Counted from the stretch's first letter, positions 6,720 to 14,461 are shown. The stretch: 18,313 bases of DNA from Equadaptatus sp045601305 (GCA_045601305.1 JAZRZG010000123.1:1-18313); one strand, 5' to 3'. The notes: generated from the sequence alone by a model not told the origin. A program made the numbers and translations.

Positions 6720-6761
6720 AGCAGTCATAAGGTTTGAAACAGAGGCAGGGAGGCGGCGGAA

Positions 6762-7724
6762 ATGGCATACGGAACAGGTAACGGCGAAAGACTCGGACGT
6801 ATTCTTGATATTTACACCAGACTTCGCGCGGGGCACGTTGTTGTTAAAGCGGAAGAGCTTGCGCGTTACGGCATAAGCGAGCGCTCTGTCAGGCGCGATC
6901 TTGACGCAATTCGGAACTATCTTGCTGATAACCAGGAAACGAACGACTATCTTGAGCTTGTCTATGACGCAAAGGAAAACGGTTACAGACTGCAGGCGAA
7001 GACAAAATACAAGCTTGACGGCGCTGAAACGCTTGCCGTCTGCAAAATACTTCTTGACTCCCGTTCCGTCGGAAAGGAAAAAATGACGGAACTGCTTGCC
7101 AAGGTCACAGAATCCTGCAATCCAAAAGACAAAAGCGTCATAAAAGAGATGATAAAAAACGAGCTGTTCCACTACGTTCAGCCTCAGCACAACGACGAGT
7201 TTGTGGACAGAATGTGGACGATAGCTGAGGCGATCAAAGAACGCCGTATGCTTGACGTAAACTATAAGCGGGCAAGCGACGGAAAGACAGTGAAACGTCA
7301 TCTTCAGCCGGCAGCCATAATATTTTCCGAATATTATTTCTACCTTGCGGCGTTCATAAAGGACGAAGGTTTCAGCGAACGTCCCGATGTGCTTGATGAA
7401 ACTGTTCCGACGGTGTACAGAATAGACCGTATGAGAAAAATTACTGTGACGGAAGAAAAATTCTCAGTGCCGTACAAGGACCGTTTTCAGGAGGGAGAGT
7501 TCAGAAAACGCGTTCAGTTTATGTTCACAGGCCCGTTGCGCAGGGTGAGCTTTACCTACACAGGAAGCGCCATAGACGCTGTGCTGGACAGGCTGCCGAC
7601 AGCCAAAATTTTGAAACGCAAAGGCAAAAGCTATGACATGGCCGCCGAAGTGTACGGAGGGCAGGGAATAGAAATGTGGCTCAGAAGTCAGGGAAACGCA
7701 ATAAAAAACGTGGAATATAAGTAA
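6762..7724 (+). CDS. HTH-WYL family transcriptional regulator
   Basis: This 320-residue protein has an N-terminal winged helix-turn-helix (residues ~8-65: RLGRILDIYTRLRAG, then the recognition part ISERSVRRDLDAIRNYL) and a central-to-C-terminal WYL module (~140-225) with YKRASDGKTVKRHLQPAAII, YYFYLAAFIKDEG and YRIDRMRKITVTEEKF. WYL regulators bind nucleic-acid or nucleotide ligands through this domain, and many control defence or DNA-damage genes. Here the aromatic signature appears as YYFYLAA rather than a literal W-Y-L, within family variation. The C-terminal extension (RKRVQFMFTGPLRRVSFTYTG) resembles the WCX part. ATG at 6762 follows AGGGAGG (6747-6753). The palindrome in its own promoter suggests autoregulation. 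The regulated genes are unknown; the next gene starts 115 bp on with no clear terminator between. Confidence 0.85.
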   Translation: MAYGTGNGERLGRILDIYTRLRAGHVVVKAEELARYGISERSVRRDLDAIRNYLADNQETNDYLELVYDAKENGYRLQAKTKYKLDGAETLAVCKILLDSRSVGKEKMTELLAKVTESCNPKDKSVIKEMIKNELFHYVQPQHNDEFVDRMWTIAEAIKERRMLDVNYKRASDGKTVKRHLQPAAIIFSEYYFYLAAFIKDEGFSERPDVLDETVPTVYRIDRMRKITVTEEKFSVPYKDRFQEGEFRKRVQFMFTGPLRRVSFTYTGSAIDAVLDRLPTAKILKRKGKSYDMAAEVYGGQGIEMWLRSQGNAIKNVEYK

Positions 7725-7839
7725 TCGGAAATAAGACAATAATCTTCAGCAGTGAAAATTTACTTGAATACGAGCGATTTTAGTTTTACCTTGTGTGACG
7801 GAAAATTCAATTTCTGTTAAAATATCGGCGGAGGCTGAT

Positions 7840-8745
7840 ATGTCTGATTTTAACGTTCTAAGAGCTGAAAATGCGGCGGCGCGTTGTTTTGAGGCGCGGG
7901 GAGTACGTTTCTGCAATGCGGAAACCGCTCTTGTGACTGTGTTTGAAGCGCTCGGGCTGTCATGCGGCGATGAGGTTATTGTCGCAGCAAATCTCAAATC
8001 GGATATTTCTGCTTTTCTGAGCAAAAGCGGTGTCAAGGCTGTTTTTGCCGATGTGAACGAAAACGGTTTTGACGTTTCTGCGGAGGACGTTTTGTCAAAG
8101 CTGACGAACAGGACGAAGGCTGCGGCGCTGTCTCACCGTTTCGGCAGGATTTGTGATACAGAGTCTCTCTCTGACAGTCTTTCAGAGCGCGGTATCGCGC
8201 TTGTTGAGGAATCTGTCTGCGGTATTGGCGCGGTACGTTTTTCAGGCGGAAAGATTTTGCGCGCCGGCAGCGTCGGTATCGGTTGTATTATTGAACGTGA
8301 ATTTGCGCTGATTTGTTCGGAAAATGAGGCATTTGTCGAAAAACTGCCTGAGTCTGATTTTGCCGCTGCTGAAAAATTTCTGCGGCTTCTGCCTGATTTT
8401 GAGACTGAAAACGGAAAGCGCAGACTTGCGGCAGTACGTTACAGACAGTTATTGTACGAGAAAAATCTCACGCCGTTTGTTTCGTTTCCTGTGCTGGACA
8501 AAAATGTATTTTCCTCCTGTCCGTGCTGTCCGCTGGCTGTGAAGGACAGAGACGCGCTCAAAGCTCATCTTGACGAGTGCGGCGTTGTGTCATTTCTGCC
8601 TGAATTTGCATTTGAAAATACGGGGTGCGAACGGTTTGAAGGCATGCGAAAACAGCTGCTTTTGCTTTCCGCGGACGGAACTTTCTCCGAACAGACAGAG
8701 GCAGCAGATGAAATTGCGCGTTTTTACAGAGGACAAAACCGATAA
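7840..8745 (+). CDS. Degenerate DegT/DnrJ/EryC1/StrS-like protein (probable pseudo-aminotransferase)
   Basis: The 301-residue product follows the layout of PLP-dependent sugar aminotransferases of the DegT family: a start-domain loop (FCNAETALVTVFEALGLSCGDEVIVAAN in place of the usual SGT...GDEVIVP), AVFADVNENGFDVSAEDV (the FVDI...NIDP strand), TKAAALSHRFGRICDTESL, and ALVEESVCGIGAVRFSGG where the family has IEDAAQAHGA. The catalytic-lysine segment (SF..TKNLTTGEGG) is missing: the chain goes from GSVGIGCIIEREFALICSE straight on, and the PLP-binding Asp is Glu. It is ~70 residues shorter than typical. By these signs it cannot form the Schiff base and is likely non-catalytic. ATG at 7840 follows GGAGG (7830-7834). 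The frame is intact over its whole length, so it is not simply decayed. The family call is by motif order, not alignment. Confidence 0.65.
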   Translation: MSDFNVLRAENAAARCFEARGVRFCNAETALVTVFEALGLSCGDEVIVAANLKSDISAFLSKSGVKAVFADVNENGFDVSAEDVLSKLTNRTKAAALSHRFGRICDTESLSDSLSERGIALVEESVCGIGAVRFSGGKILRAGSVGIGCIIEREFALICSENEAFVEKLPESDFAAAEKFLRLLPDFETENGKRRLAAVRYRQLLYEKNLTPFVSFPVLDKNVFSSCPCCPLAVKDRDALKAHLDECGVVSFLPEFAFENTGCERFEGMRKQLLLLSADGTFSEQTEAADEIARFYRGQNR

Positions 8746-8798
8746 TTTGCGGTAAACTTGTTGCATAAAATAAATAATACCTACGGAGGTGTTTTGCA

Positions 8799-9482
8799 AT
8801 GCTTTTTTATGACTCCACCATGATTCTTCTTATTCCGGCTCTGCTTTTTTCACTTTGGGCGCAATTTAAGGTAAAAAGCGCGTTTTCGGAATATTCACAG
8901 ATTGCTTCGGCGCGCGGCGTTACTTCTGATTATGCCGCAAGGGCAATTCTTGACGCAAACGGTCTGAACTATGTCGGCATTGAGCATATCGCGGGTGAAC
9001 TGACTGACCACTATGACCCGCGAGCAAAAGTACTTCGGCTTTCTCAGAGTGTTGCCGGAAGCACCAGTATAGCTGCGATAGGCGTTGCGGCTCACGAGTG
9101 CGGTCATGCCGTTCAGGACGCAAAAGGCTATGCTCCGCTCAAAATCAGAAATGCTGTTGTTCCGGTTGTAAATATCTGTTCAACGCTTTCGATACCGCTG
9201 TTTTTCATCGGCTTTATATTTAACAATCTTGGTCTCATCGACCTTGGCATTTTCTTCTTCTGCGGTGTGCTGGTTTTTCACGCGATTACGCTGCCTGTTG
9301 AATTTGACGCAAGCGCAAGGGCTTTGAAGATTCTTGCAAATGACGGCATTCTTGCGGGCGCGGAGGTAAAAGGCGCGAAAAAAGTGCTGACTGCCGCCGC
9401 TTTGACATACGTGTCGGCGTTGGTTATGACCGCAATGCAGCTTGTCCGCCTTGTGCTTCTCAGAAATCAGAGAAGAAATTAA
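8799..9482 (+). CDS. Membrane zinc metallopeptidase, YugP/Zn_peptidase_2 family
   Basis: A 227-residue integral membrane protein with the zincin motif H99-E-C-G-H103 in GVAAHECGHAVQDAKGY; a likely third ligand region is LPVEFDASARALKIL (Glu168/Asp170). An N-terminal membrane segment (MILLIPALLFSLWAQF) is followed by a cytosolic part, then two hydrophobic helices after the motif (VPVVNICSTLSIPLFFIGF and LGIFFFCGVLVFHAITLPV) and a final one near residue 210. This layout and length fit the YugP family, whose substrates are not well known. ATG at 8799 follows GGAGGT (8785-8790) by eight bases. A terminator hairpin lies at 9516-9544. Confidence 0.88.
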   Translation: MLFYDSTMILLIPALLFSLWAQFKVKSAFSEYSQIASARGVTSDYAARAILDANGLNYVGIEHIAGELTDHYDPRAKVLRLSQSVAGSTSIAAIGVAAHECGHAVQDAKGYAPLKIRNAVVPVVNICSTLSIPLFFIGFIFNNLGLIDLGIFFFCGVLVFHAITLPVEFDASARALKILANDGILAGAEVKGAKKVLTAAALTYVSALVMTAMQLVRLVLLRNQRRN

Positions 9483-9515
9483 GAAATCAAAAAACGCGCA
9501 AAATGGTGTAAAATT

Positions 9516-9544
9516 AACGGGAACAGCAAAACTGTTTCCGTTTT
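9516..9544 (+). terminator. Rho-independent terminator between the protease gene and rsmB
   Basis: AACGGGAACAG (9516-9526) pairs with CTGTTTCCGTT (9532-9542), one G-T wobble, loop CAAAA, followed by TT to give TTTT at 9541-9544. It separates the protease gene from the downstream operon. Confidence 0.65.
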
Positions 9545-9569
9545 GGTATGTTGCGGCAGAGGTGAGTCT

Positions 9570-10919
9570 ATGAGAGGTATTGAAGCTGCGCTTCAGGTAT
9601 GTTTGGAGGTAAGCGCCGGAGTTTTTGCGTCAGAAACTTTGAGAAAACTTTATCCCGACATAAATTCGGGCGACCGTGACGTTGCAGCGCTGCTCGTTTA
9701 CTGTACGCTGAGGCGTCAGGGGCTTTGGAAGCATCTGATGCTTAAATATTGCAAACGAAATGCGCGCGCGCTGTCGTTTCGCACGCAGACCGCGCTGACA
9801 ATCGGTATAGCCGGACTTGTGGAACTCAAACATTTTGCGGCTCCCGTGCTTATAAACGCGGTGCTTCAGGCTGTCAAGGCAAGCGGACGCGAAAATGACC
9901 TAAATGACGTCAAAACAGTTCACGCTGTTCTGCGTTCCGTGTCGGAGGAAGCGCCTGCATACCTTGAAAAGCTAAAAAAGGCGGCGCTTGTCAGCGATCA
10001 GGCGCTTTACTGGGGAGTTCCCGGCTGGGCTGCCGCGCAGTGGGCGCATGAGCGTTCTGCGGCGGAAGCCAAAAAACTGATAAAGGCGATGGGTATGAAA
10101 ACCTATCTGTCGCTCAGGCTTGCCAATGGTGTCAATCGTGACGAATGGATAAAGGAATATGAGGAAAAATTCGGCAGCAAAGCATGGGCTTCAAATTTTC
10201 TGCCAAATTCCGTCCGAACGGCATCAACCGATTATCCGCCGGCACTTCCCGGATACAGAGAGGGCAGAGTGTCACCGCAGACTGAGTCTTCAATGTATGT
10301 TGTGAATATGCTTGCGGAACGGTATGACGGCGGCGCAATCCTTGATATGTGCAGCGGCCGCGGAGTAAAAACGCGTCAGCTTATCGATATGTTCCCGCTT
10401 GCTCAGATTGAAGCGTGGGATATTTCACCGGCAAAAATACAGTCTGCAAAGCTTGAGCTTATGAAACTTCATACAGGAAGCCGCGTTCAGCTTCGCGTAG
10501 GCGACGCGCTTAAATTAACACCAAAAGTAACACCGTCTCTTATACTGCTTGACGCGCCTTGTTCAGGCTCAGGCACATGGGGAAGACATCCTGAGGGCAA
10601 ATGGCGCATGAAGCCGGAAGATGTTGACGAGAACTCAAAACTGCAGAGTCATCTGCTTGAACGTGCCGTAGAACTTGTGAAGCCGGGCGGAATTGTGGCA
10701 TACATGACATGCTCAAGTTTCAGAAAAGAAAACGAAACAGTTGTTGCTTCTGTGTTCTCAAAACGTAAAGATATAATTGAACTGCCTGTAAAAACAGAGC
10801 GTAAATTCATGCAGAAGGGCAAGCCGTACGGAACAATAATGAATCCCGCGCTGCCTTGGATAGACGGCTTTTATGCCGCGCTGCTTATGAAACGCAGACA
10901 GGAGGATAATAATGGGTAA
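9570..10919 (+). CDS. rsmB: 16S rRNA (cytosine-967-C5)-methyltransferase RsmB-like
   Basis: The 449-residue protein has an N-terminal NusB-like helical domain (~1-135; SAGVFASETLRKLYPDINSG and LTIGIAGLVELKHFAAPVLINAV) and a C-terminal SAM-dependent RNA m5C methyltransferase domain. AILDMCSGRGVKTRQL is the SAM loop, LLDAPCSGSGTWGRHPEGKW is motif IV with its Cys, and YMTCSSFRKENE is motif VI with the catalytic TCS cysteine. It would methylate 16S rRNA C967 (E. coli numbering). The start ATG at 9570 follows AGAGGTGA (9558-9565). It overlaps the PASTA gene by eight bases and heads the operon 9570-13854. RsmF-type specificity is less likely because of the NusB domain. Confidence 0.9.
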   Translation: MRGIEAALQVCLEVSAGVFASETLRKLYPDINSGDRDVAALLVYCTLRRQGLWKHLMLKYCKRNARALSFRTQTALTIGIAGLVELKHFAAPVLINAVLQAVKASGRENDLNDVKTVHAVLRSVSEEAPAYLEKLKKAALVSDQALYWGVPGWAAAQWAHERSAAEAKKLIKAMGMKTYLSLRLANGVNRDEWIKEYEEKFGSKAWASNFLPNSVRTASTDYPPALPGYREGRVSPQTESSMYVVNMLAERYDGGAILDMCSGRGVKTRQLIDMFPLAQIEAWDISPAKIQSAKLELMKLHTGSRVQLRVGDALKLTPKVTPSLILLDAPCSGSGTWGRHPEGKWRMKPEDVDENSKLQSHLLERAVELVKPGGIVAYMTCSSFRKENETVVASVFSKRKDIIELPVKTERKFMQKGKPYGTIMNPALPWIDGFYAALLMKRRQEDNNG

Positions 10920-12219
10920 TTTCAGACGCTGGGCAATCATAATCGCGCTTCTTGTAATCGCAGGCTGCGGATTTATAGGTTTTCGGGCGATATTCGGCGA
11001 CAACGGCGACAAGGTTATTGTCCCGCAGCTTGTCGGAATGAGAGTCAGCGAAGCAGCCGACACGCTTCAAAAACTTGGAATCACCGCGAAAACAAAAAAA
11101 GTAGAGTCATCGGAGGCAGCGGACGTTGTTGTTTCTCAGGATGTCAAGCCCGGCGGCAAGATTCGTCAGGGAAACTCACTGCTGCTTCAAATCAGCCGCG
11201 GAAACAGACAGGACAAGGTTCCTGATGTACGCTTTATGAAAAAAGAGGAAGCTGTCCGCGTGCTTGAAGAAGCGGGCTTCAGAGTTGAAAAAACTGTTCA
11301 GGTGCCTGACGCTGACAGAAACGAGGGCACAGTGCTGGCGCAAAATCCTTATGCCGGACAGAAATATGATGCCGGCGGAAGCGTTAAACTGCTGTTAAGC
11401 ACAGGCGGAAAATCTGACGAAGGCATGGTTTACGTTCCTGATTTGCGGGGAAAAACAGGTGAAGAAGCTGCGGAAGTATTACATCAGAGAGGACTTGTTG
11501 TCGGTGAAATTTCTCAGGCTGTTTCCTCGTCAAAGGAAGGAACAGTAATAAGCACAAAGCCCAACATCGGCGCAAGAGTCAAAGTGGGTGATACTGTTTC
11601 GCTGGTAACTGCTGTTGCAAAAGAAACAAAAAAGGAGCCGGCAGTACAGGAAACGCACACAGCGGATGAAAACGTGGTTAAAGCAGTAAAACCGGAAGTA
11701 AAACAGCCTGTACAGATAAAAAAAGAAACAGCTCCTGCCAAAAATGCTGAAGTTAAACAGGAAGTCAAAAAGAGTGACAAAAAGGCGGAAACAAAAGCTG
11801 CTGAAACAGCTAAAACAGAGGAAAAAACAAAATCTGCAGAAAAACAGAAAGACACAAAGCAAACTGTGAAAACTGAAAAGAAAACCGAAACAAAAGCTGA
11901 GGCAAAGCCTGCGGAAGAATCTGCCAAGGTAAAAGAGGAAGCAAAGCCGGCTGAGAAAAAAGACGAGGTTAAAACAGAAACAGCGGCACCAAAACAGGAA
12001 GCGCCGAACAAGATGACAAAGGTACGCTACGTTGTACCGCCTCTTTTATCGCCGATGCAGCTGAAGATTACGGTGCAGGATGCAGACGGACAGCGTGTAC
12101 TGAAAGACGTTTCGGTAAAAGGCAATGAAGTAATTTCCCTGACAGTAAAATACAGAGACAAAGCAACTGTCACAATCTTACTGGGTGGTGAAACAGTATG
12201 GCAGGAGAATTGCAAGTAA
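10912..12219 (+). CDS. Membrane-anchored orphan PASTA protein (three PASTA repeats, no kinase)
   Basis: This 435-residue protein starts with a hydrophobic anchor (residues 7-27). VIAGC19 there fits a lipobox, so it may be a lipoprotein instead of a transmembrane protein. Three PASTA repeats follow: ~35-97 (VIVPQLVGMRVSEAADTL), ~102-166 (KVPDVRFMKKEEAVRVLEEAG) and ~173-236 (VYVPDLRGKTGEEAAEVL). Then comes a ~130-residue Lys/Glu/Ala/Thr-rich linker and a ~65-residue C-terminal domain (KVRYVVPPLLSPMQLKITVQ onward) rich in beta strands. PASTA repeats bind uncrosslinked peptidoglycan or muropeptides in PrkC/PknB kinases and PBP2x. No kinase or transpeptidase domain is fused. The ATG overlaps the end of rsmB and follows GGAGG; its end overlaps rpe by 22 bases. 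A cell-wall sensing or scaffolding role is inferred. Confidence 0.9.
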   Translation: MGNFRRWAIIIALLVIAGCGFIGFRAIFGDNGDKVIVPQLVGMRVSEAADTLQKLGITAKTKKVESSEAADVVVSQDVKPGGKIRQGNSLLLQISRGNRQDKVPDVRFMKKEEAVRVLEEAGFRVEKTVQVPDADRNEGTVLAQNPYAGQKYDAGGSVKLLLSTGGKSDEGMVYVPDLRGKTGEEAAEVLHQRGLVVGEISQAVSSSKEGTVISTKPNIGARVKVGDTVSLVTAVAKETKKEPAVQETHTADENVVKAVKPEVKQPVQIKKETAPAKNAEVKQEVKKSDKKAETKAAETAKTEEKTKSAEKQKDTKQTVKTEKKTETKAEAKPAEESAKVKEEAKPAEKKDEVKTETAAPKQEAPNKMTKVRYVVPPLLSPMQLKITVQDADGQRVLKDVSVKGNEVISLTVKYRDKATVTILLGGETVWQENCK

Positions 12220-12896
12220 AGCTCAAGGGTACCCAAAAACTTCTTGTTGCACCGTCGCTGCTTTCCGCAGATGTGCTTAACATGGAAGACAGCATTGCAA
12301 AACTCGGGGGTGAAGCAGATTGGCTTCATTTGGATATTATGGACGGACATTTTGTTCCAAATCTCTCGTACGGTCCCTCTCTGCTTAAGGCATTGCGCGA
12401 TAAATATCCCGAAGCGTTCCTTGATGTTCATATTATGGTTGAACCGGCGGAAAGTTTTACGGAAATGTTTCTTGCACACAAACCGTCATTGCTTACGGTA
12501 CACGCAGAGACTACACCGCACCTTCATCGCGTGCTTCAGCATATAAAATCGGAAGGCGTTTTGGCAGGCATCGCGATAAATCCGTCAACTCCGGCGGAAT
12601 TTATAAAGCCTGTACTCGGATTGGCAGATTTGGTGCTTGTAATGTCAGTTAACCCCGGTTACGGCGGACAAAAGTTCATTCCGGAGGTACTGGAGAAAGT
12701 ACGCTGTCTTGCCGCGTGGCGGGAGGAGCGCAGCTGCGATTATCTGATAGAAATGGACGGAGGCATCAGTTCTCAAAATGCAGCGGTGATTTCAGCGTGC
12801 GGCTGTGACGTTGCAGTTGCGGGAAACGCAGTTTTCGGTCAGCCTGACCCTGCTGAAACAATTCGCAAAATAAAAACCGCCTGTGAAGTGTGCTGA
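12198..12896 (+). CDS. rpe: Ribulose-phosphate 3-epimerase
   Basis: The 232-residue TIM-barrel enzyme interconverts ribulose-5-phosphate and xylulose-5-phosphate in the pentose phosphate pathway. Family motifs are in order: VAPSLLSADVLNM, WLHLDIMDGHFVPNLSYGP, LDVHIMVEPAE, LVMSVNPGYGGQKFIPEVLEKV and IEMDGGIS, giving the metal-binding His/Asp set and the phosphate loop. Its ATG lies inside the end of the PASTA gene, after GGGTGG (12183-12188), so the two are translationally linked. It carries a ~15-residue N-terminal extension ahead of the usual start of the barrel. Length is otherwise normal. Confidence 0.95.
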   Translation: MAGELQVKLKGTQKLLVAPSLLSADVLNMEDSIAKLGGEADWLHLDIMDGHFVPNLSYGPSLLKALRDKYPEAFLDVHIMVEPAESFTEMFLAHKPSLLTVHAETTPHLHRVLQHIKSEGVLAGIAINPSTPAEFIKPVLGLADLVLVMSVNPGYGGQKFIPEVLEKVRCLAAWREERSCDYLIEMDGGISSQNAAVISACGCDVAVAGNAVFGQPDPAETIRKIKTACEVC

Positions 12897-12897
12897 T

Positions 12898-13854
12898 ATG
12901 GAAGAGAAAATTTCGGTTGTTCAGATTGGCGCTGAACTTCGTGAGCTTCGCGAAAAAAGAGAAATAACGATCGAACAGGTATCAGCCATAACAAAAATAC
13001 GCTGTGATTATCTTGATGCCATAGAGCAGGGAAAGCTTGAACAGCTGCCTGCGGGTTTTTACCGCAGAAATTTTGTGCGCGAGTACTGTGACCTGCTTGG
13101 CGCGGCACAATTATGGCAGGCTTACGGGCAGATTTTTGAAGAAGAAAAAGATCAGAAACGTGCAGGAACGGCAAAGGCAGTAAATGAGCAGGGAGAAATA
13201 CAGCTTGTGCGTCACAAAGAAGTTACGCCGGACAACGGAAAAGCAATAATTGTTGCTGCAGGGGTTATTCTAGTTGCTGCCGTTGTGTTTGGATTTTTGA
13301 CCAGAGGCGTTAACGTCAAAGGCAAAATAAGCCAGCTTGACGGCGGTACTGCAACGATAATTGAGCAGAAAAAAGCAGAAGAAGAAAAAGCAAAACAAAT
13401 TGCCGAGGAAAAAGCAAGAAAACTTGCCGAAGAACGTGCTAAAGCAGAAGAGTCAGAGCATGAGGCAGAACTTGCCGTACAAGCAGCAGCAGAAACTCAA
13501 AAAGCCGCGGAAAACAACGAGCCTCAGGCAGAAACTGTGAGCGAAGACATACCGCAGAAACTTGCCAAAAACGAGCTGTATATCCATGCCCCCGAAAAGC
13601 CTGTAAAAATCATTGTCAAGCAACAACAGAACGTAATTTACGACGGAGAAATCAAGCAGGGCAAGTCAATGAAATTCAAGGTTGAAGGAAACATTCCGCT
13701 GCGTGTTCGCTATGAAAACCCGAATAAAACGGAGGTTACATACGGAGGCATCGAATTTAAGCCGCTGCATCCATCGTCAAAAGTGCGTTCGCGCTATTAT
13801 TGGAGTGACGGAACAATCACCTTCACACCGCAGAAAAAAGCTGATAAACAATAA
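12898..13854 (+). CDS. RodZ-like HTH membrane protein
   Basis: The 318-residue protein shows the RodZ layout: a cytoplasmic Cro-like HTH_25 domain (~8-70; LRELREKREITIEQVSAIT, YLDAIEQGKLEQLPAGFYRRNFVREY), a charged linker, one membrane helix (~116-135), a long Lys/Glu/Ala coiled-coil segment (~160-205) and a C-terminal beta-rich domain like DUF4115 (~225-315; ELYIHAPEKPVKIIVKQQQNVIYDGE). RodZ links MreB to the cell-wall elongation machinery. The ATG at 12898 lies one base after the rpe stop; the upstream in-frame GTG at 12883 is a possible alternative. The operon places it with a PASTA protein, which suggests a common envelope role. It ends at a terminator shared with the convergent gene. Confidence 0.85.
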   Translation: MEEKISVVQIGAELRELREKREITIEQVSAITKIRCDYLDAIEQGKLEQLPAGFYRRNFVREYCDLLGAAQLWQAYGQIFEEEKDQKRAGTAKAVNEQGEIQLVRHKEVTPDNGKAIIVAAGVILVAAVVFGFLTRGVNVKGKISQLDGGTATIIEQKKAEEEKAKQIAEEKARKLAEERAKAEESEHEAELAVQAAAETQKAAENNEPQAETVSEDIPQKLAKNELYIHAPEKPVKIIVKQQQNVIYDGEIKQGKSMKFKVEGNIPLRVRYENPNKTEVTYGGIEFKPLHPSSKVRSRYYWSDGTITFTPQKKADKQ

Positions 13855-13884
13855 AAAAGCTTCAGAATATCCTGAAGCTTTTTT
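13853..13884. terminator. Bidirectional terminator between the RodZ-like gene and the convergent secreted-protein gene
   Basis: AAAAAAGCTTCAG (13853-13865) and CTGAAGCTTTTTT (13872-13884) form a perfect 13-bp stem with loop AATATC. The A- and T-rich ends give a U-run in both directions. Confidence 0.9.
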
Positions 13885-13896
13885 GCCGCCTGCGGC

Positions 13897-14253
13897 TTAC
13901 TGCAGGTTGAATTCCTTTTCGGCGGTACCCATTATGTTGCATATAAGTCTTACTTTTATCGTGTCGCCTGAGTTCGAACCTGCAAGAATGACGTTGTCGC
14001 AGAAGAGCTTGTCAGAGGTCTGTTTTGTGTACTGTTTTGAGACAAGTTGCTCCCCTTTGCCGTTCATCACCACAAGTCCTATAACGTAATGTTTTGCAGT
14101 ATCATTGACAAGATGGGACGCCTTGACTGTCAGTGTGTGAGTTGCCGCGTTCCAGTTGATTTCAGGATTTTTAGGCGGGTGGGCAAAGCCGGCAGCCGGC
14201 AGAAACGCGGTGAAAAGTATTGCCGCAAGCGATAGTAACACGATTTTTTTCAT
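13897..14253 (-). CDS. Small secreted protein resembling a superoxide-reductase/desulfoferrodoxin domain
   Basis: This 118-residue protein has a clear signal peptide (KKIVLLSLAAILFTAFLPAAGFA, cleavage before His25) and a ~94-residue beta-rich mature part. Its HLVNDTAKHYVIGLVVMNG segment (His47, His55) and its C-terminal RLICNIMG (Cys105) recall the HPM..xHYI and CNxHG iron-site motifs of superoxide reductase (desulfoferrodoxin centre II). The last His is Met here, and the spacing between the first two His is two residues longer, so a working SOR site is doubtful. It might bind another metal or only keep the fold. ATG at 14253 follows AAGGAG on the minus strand (14263-14269). It has its own extended -10 promoter. 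The family call is by motif only. Confidence 0.6.
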   Translation of the reverse strand: MKKIVLLSLAAILFTAFLPAAGFAHPPKNPEINWNAATHTLTVKASHLVNDTAKHYVIGLVVMNGKGEQLVSKQYTKQTSDKLFCDNVILAGSNSGDTIKVRLICNIMGTAEKEFNLQ

Positions 14254-14311
14254 ACATGACCGCTCCTTTCAAGAGAGATGATTTCAGCGCTGTTTTTGCT
14301 TTACATGAAGT

Positions 14312-14320
14312 ATTATAACA
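14312..14320 (-). promoter_or_regulatory. Extended -10 promoter of the small secreted-protein gene
   Basis: TGTTATAAT is read on the minus strand (TGnTATAAT), about 58 bp upstream of the ATG at 14253. No strong -35 was seen. Confidence 0.6.
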
Positions 14321-14368
14321 GTTAAATGTGTGAATTGTGTGGCAGAACAGAAAATATTGCTTCTCCAA

Positions 14369-14461
14369 TTTAATCGTGAATATCTTACGTGCGTTTTATA
14401 CCAAAAGTCTCGCTATTACTGCAATAGTTGAAATACAGACGAGATAAAATTCACGATTAAA
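14369..14461. repeat. Nested inverted-repeat element, 13-bp perfect ends
   Basis: TTTAATCGTGAAT (14369-14381) is repeated inverted at 14449-14461. Between them TCTCG (14408-14412) pairs with CGAGA (14440-14444), and CTATT (14413-14417) with AATAG (14423-14427). The nesting allows one long folded structure. It could be a small MITE-like element, a structured RNA or an island edge. Confidence 0.6.

Noticed and set aside
6669..7301. 210-codon minus-strand frame under the WYL regulator
   Set aside because: Antisense to a clear HTH-WYL gene, and it runs into the promoter palindrome.
11514..12011. 165-codon minus-strand frame rich in Phe/Ser/Ala
   Set aside because: Reverse reading of the Lys/Glu-rich linker; low-complexity artefact.
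12027..12479. 150-codon minus-strand frame over the start of rpe
   Set aside because: Antisense to rpe, whose motifs are complete.
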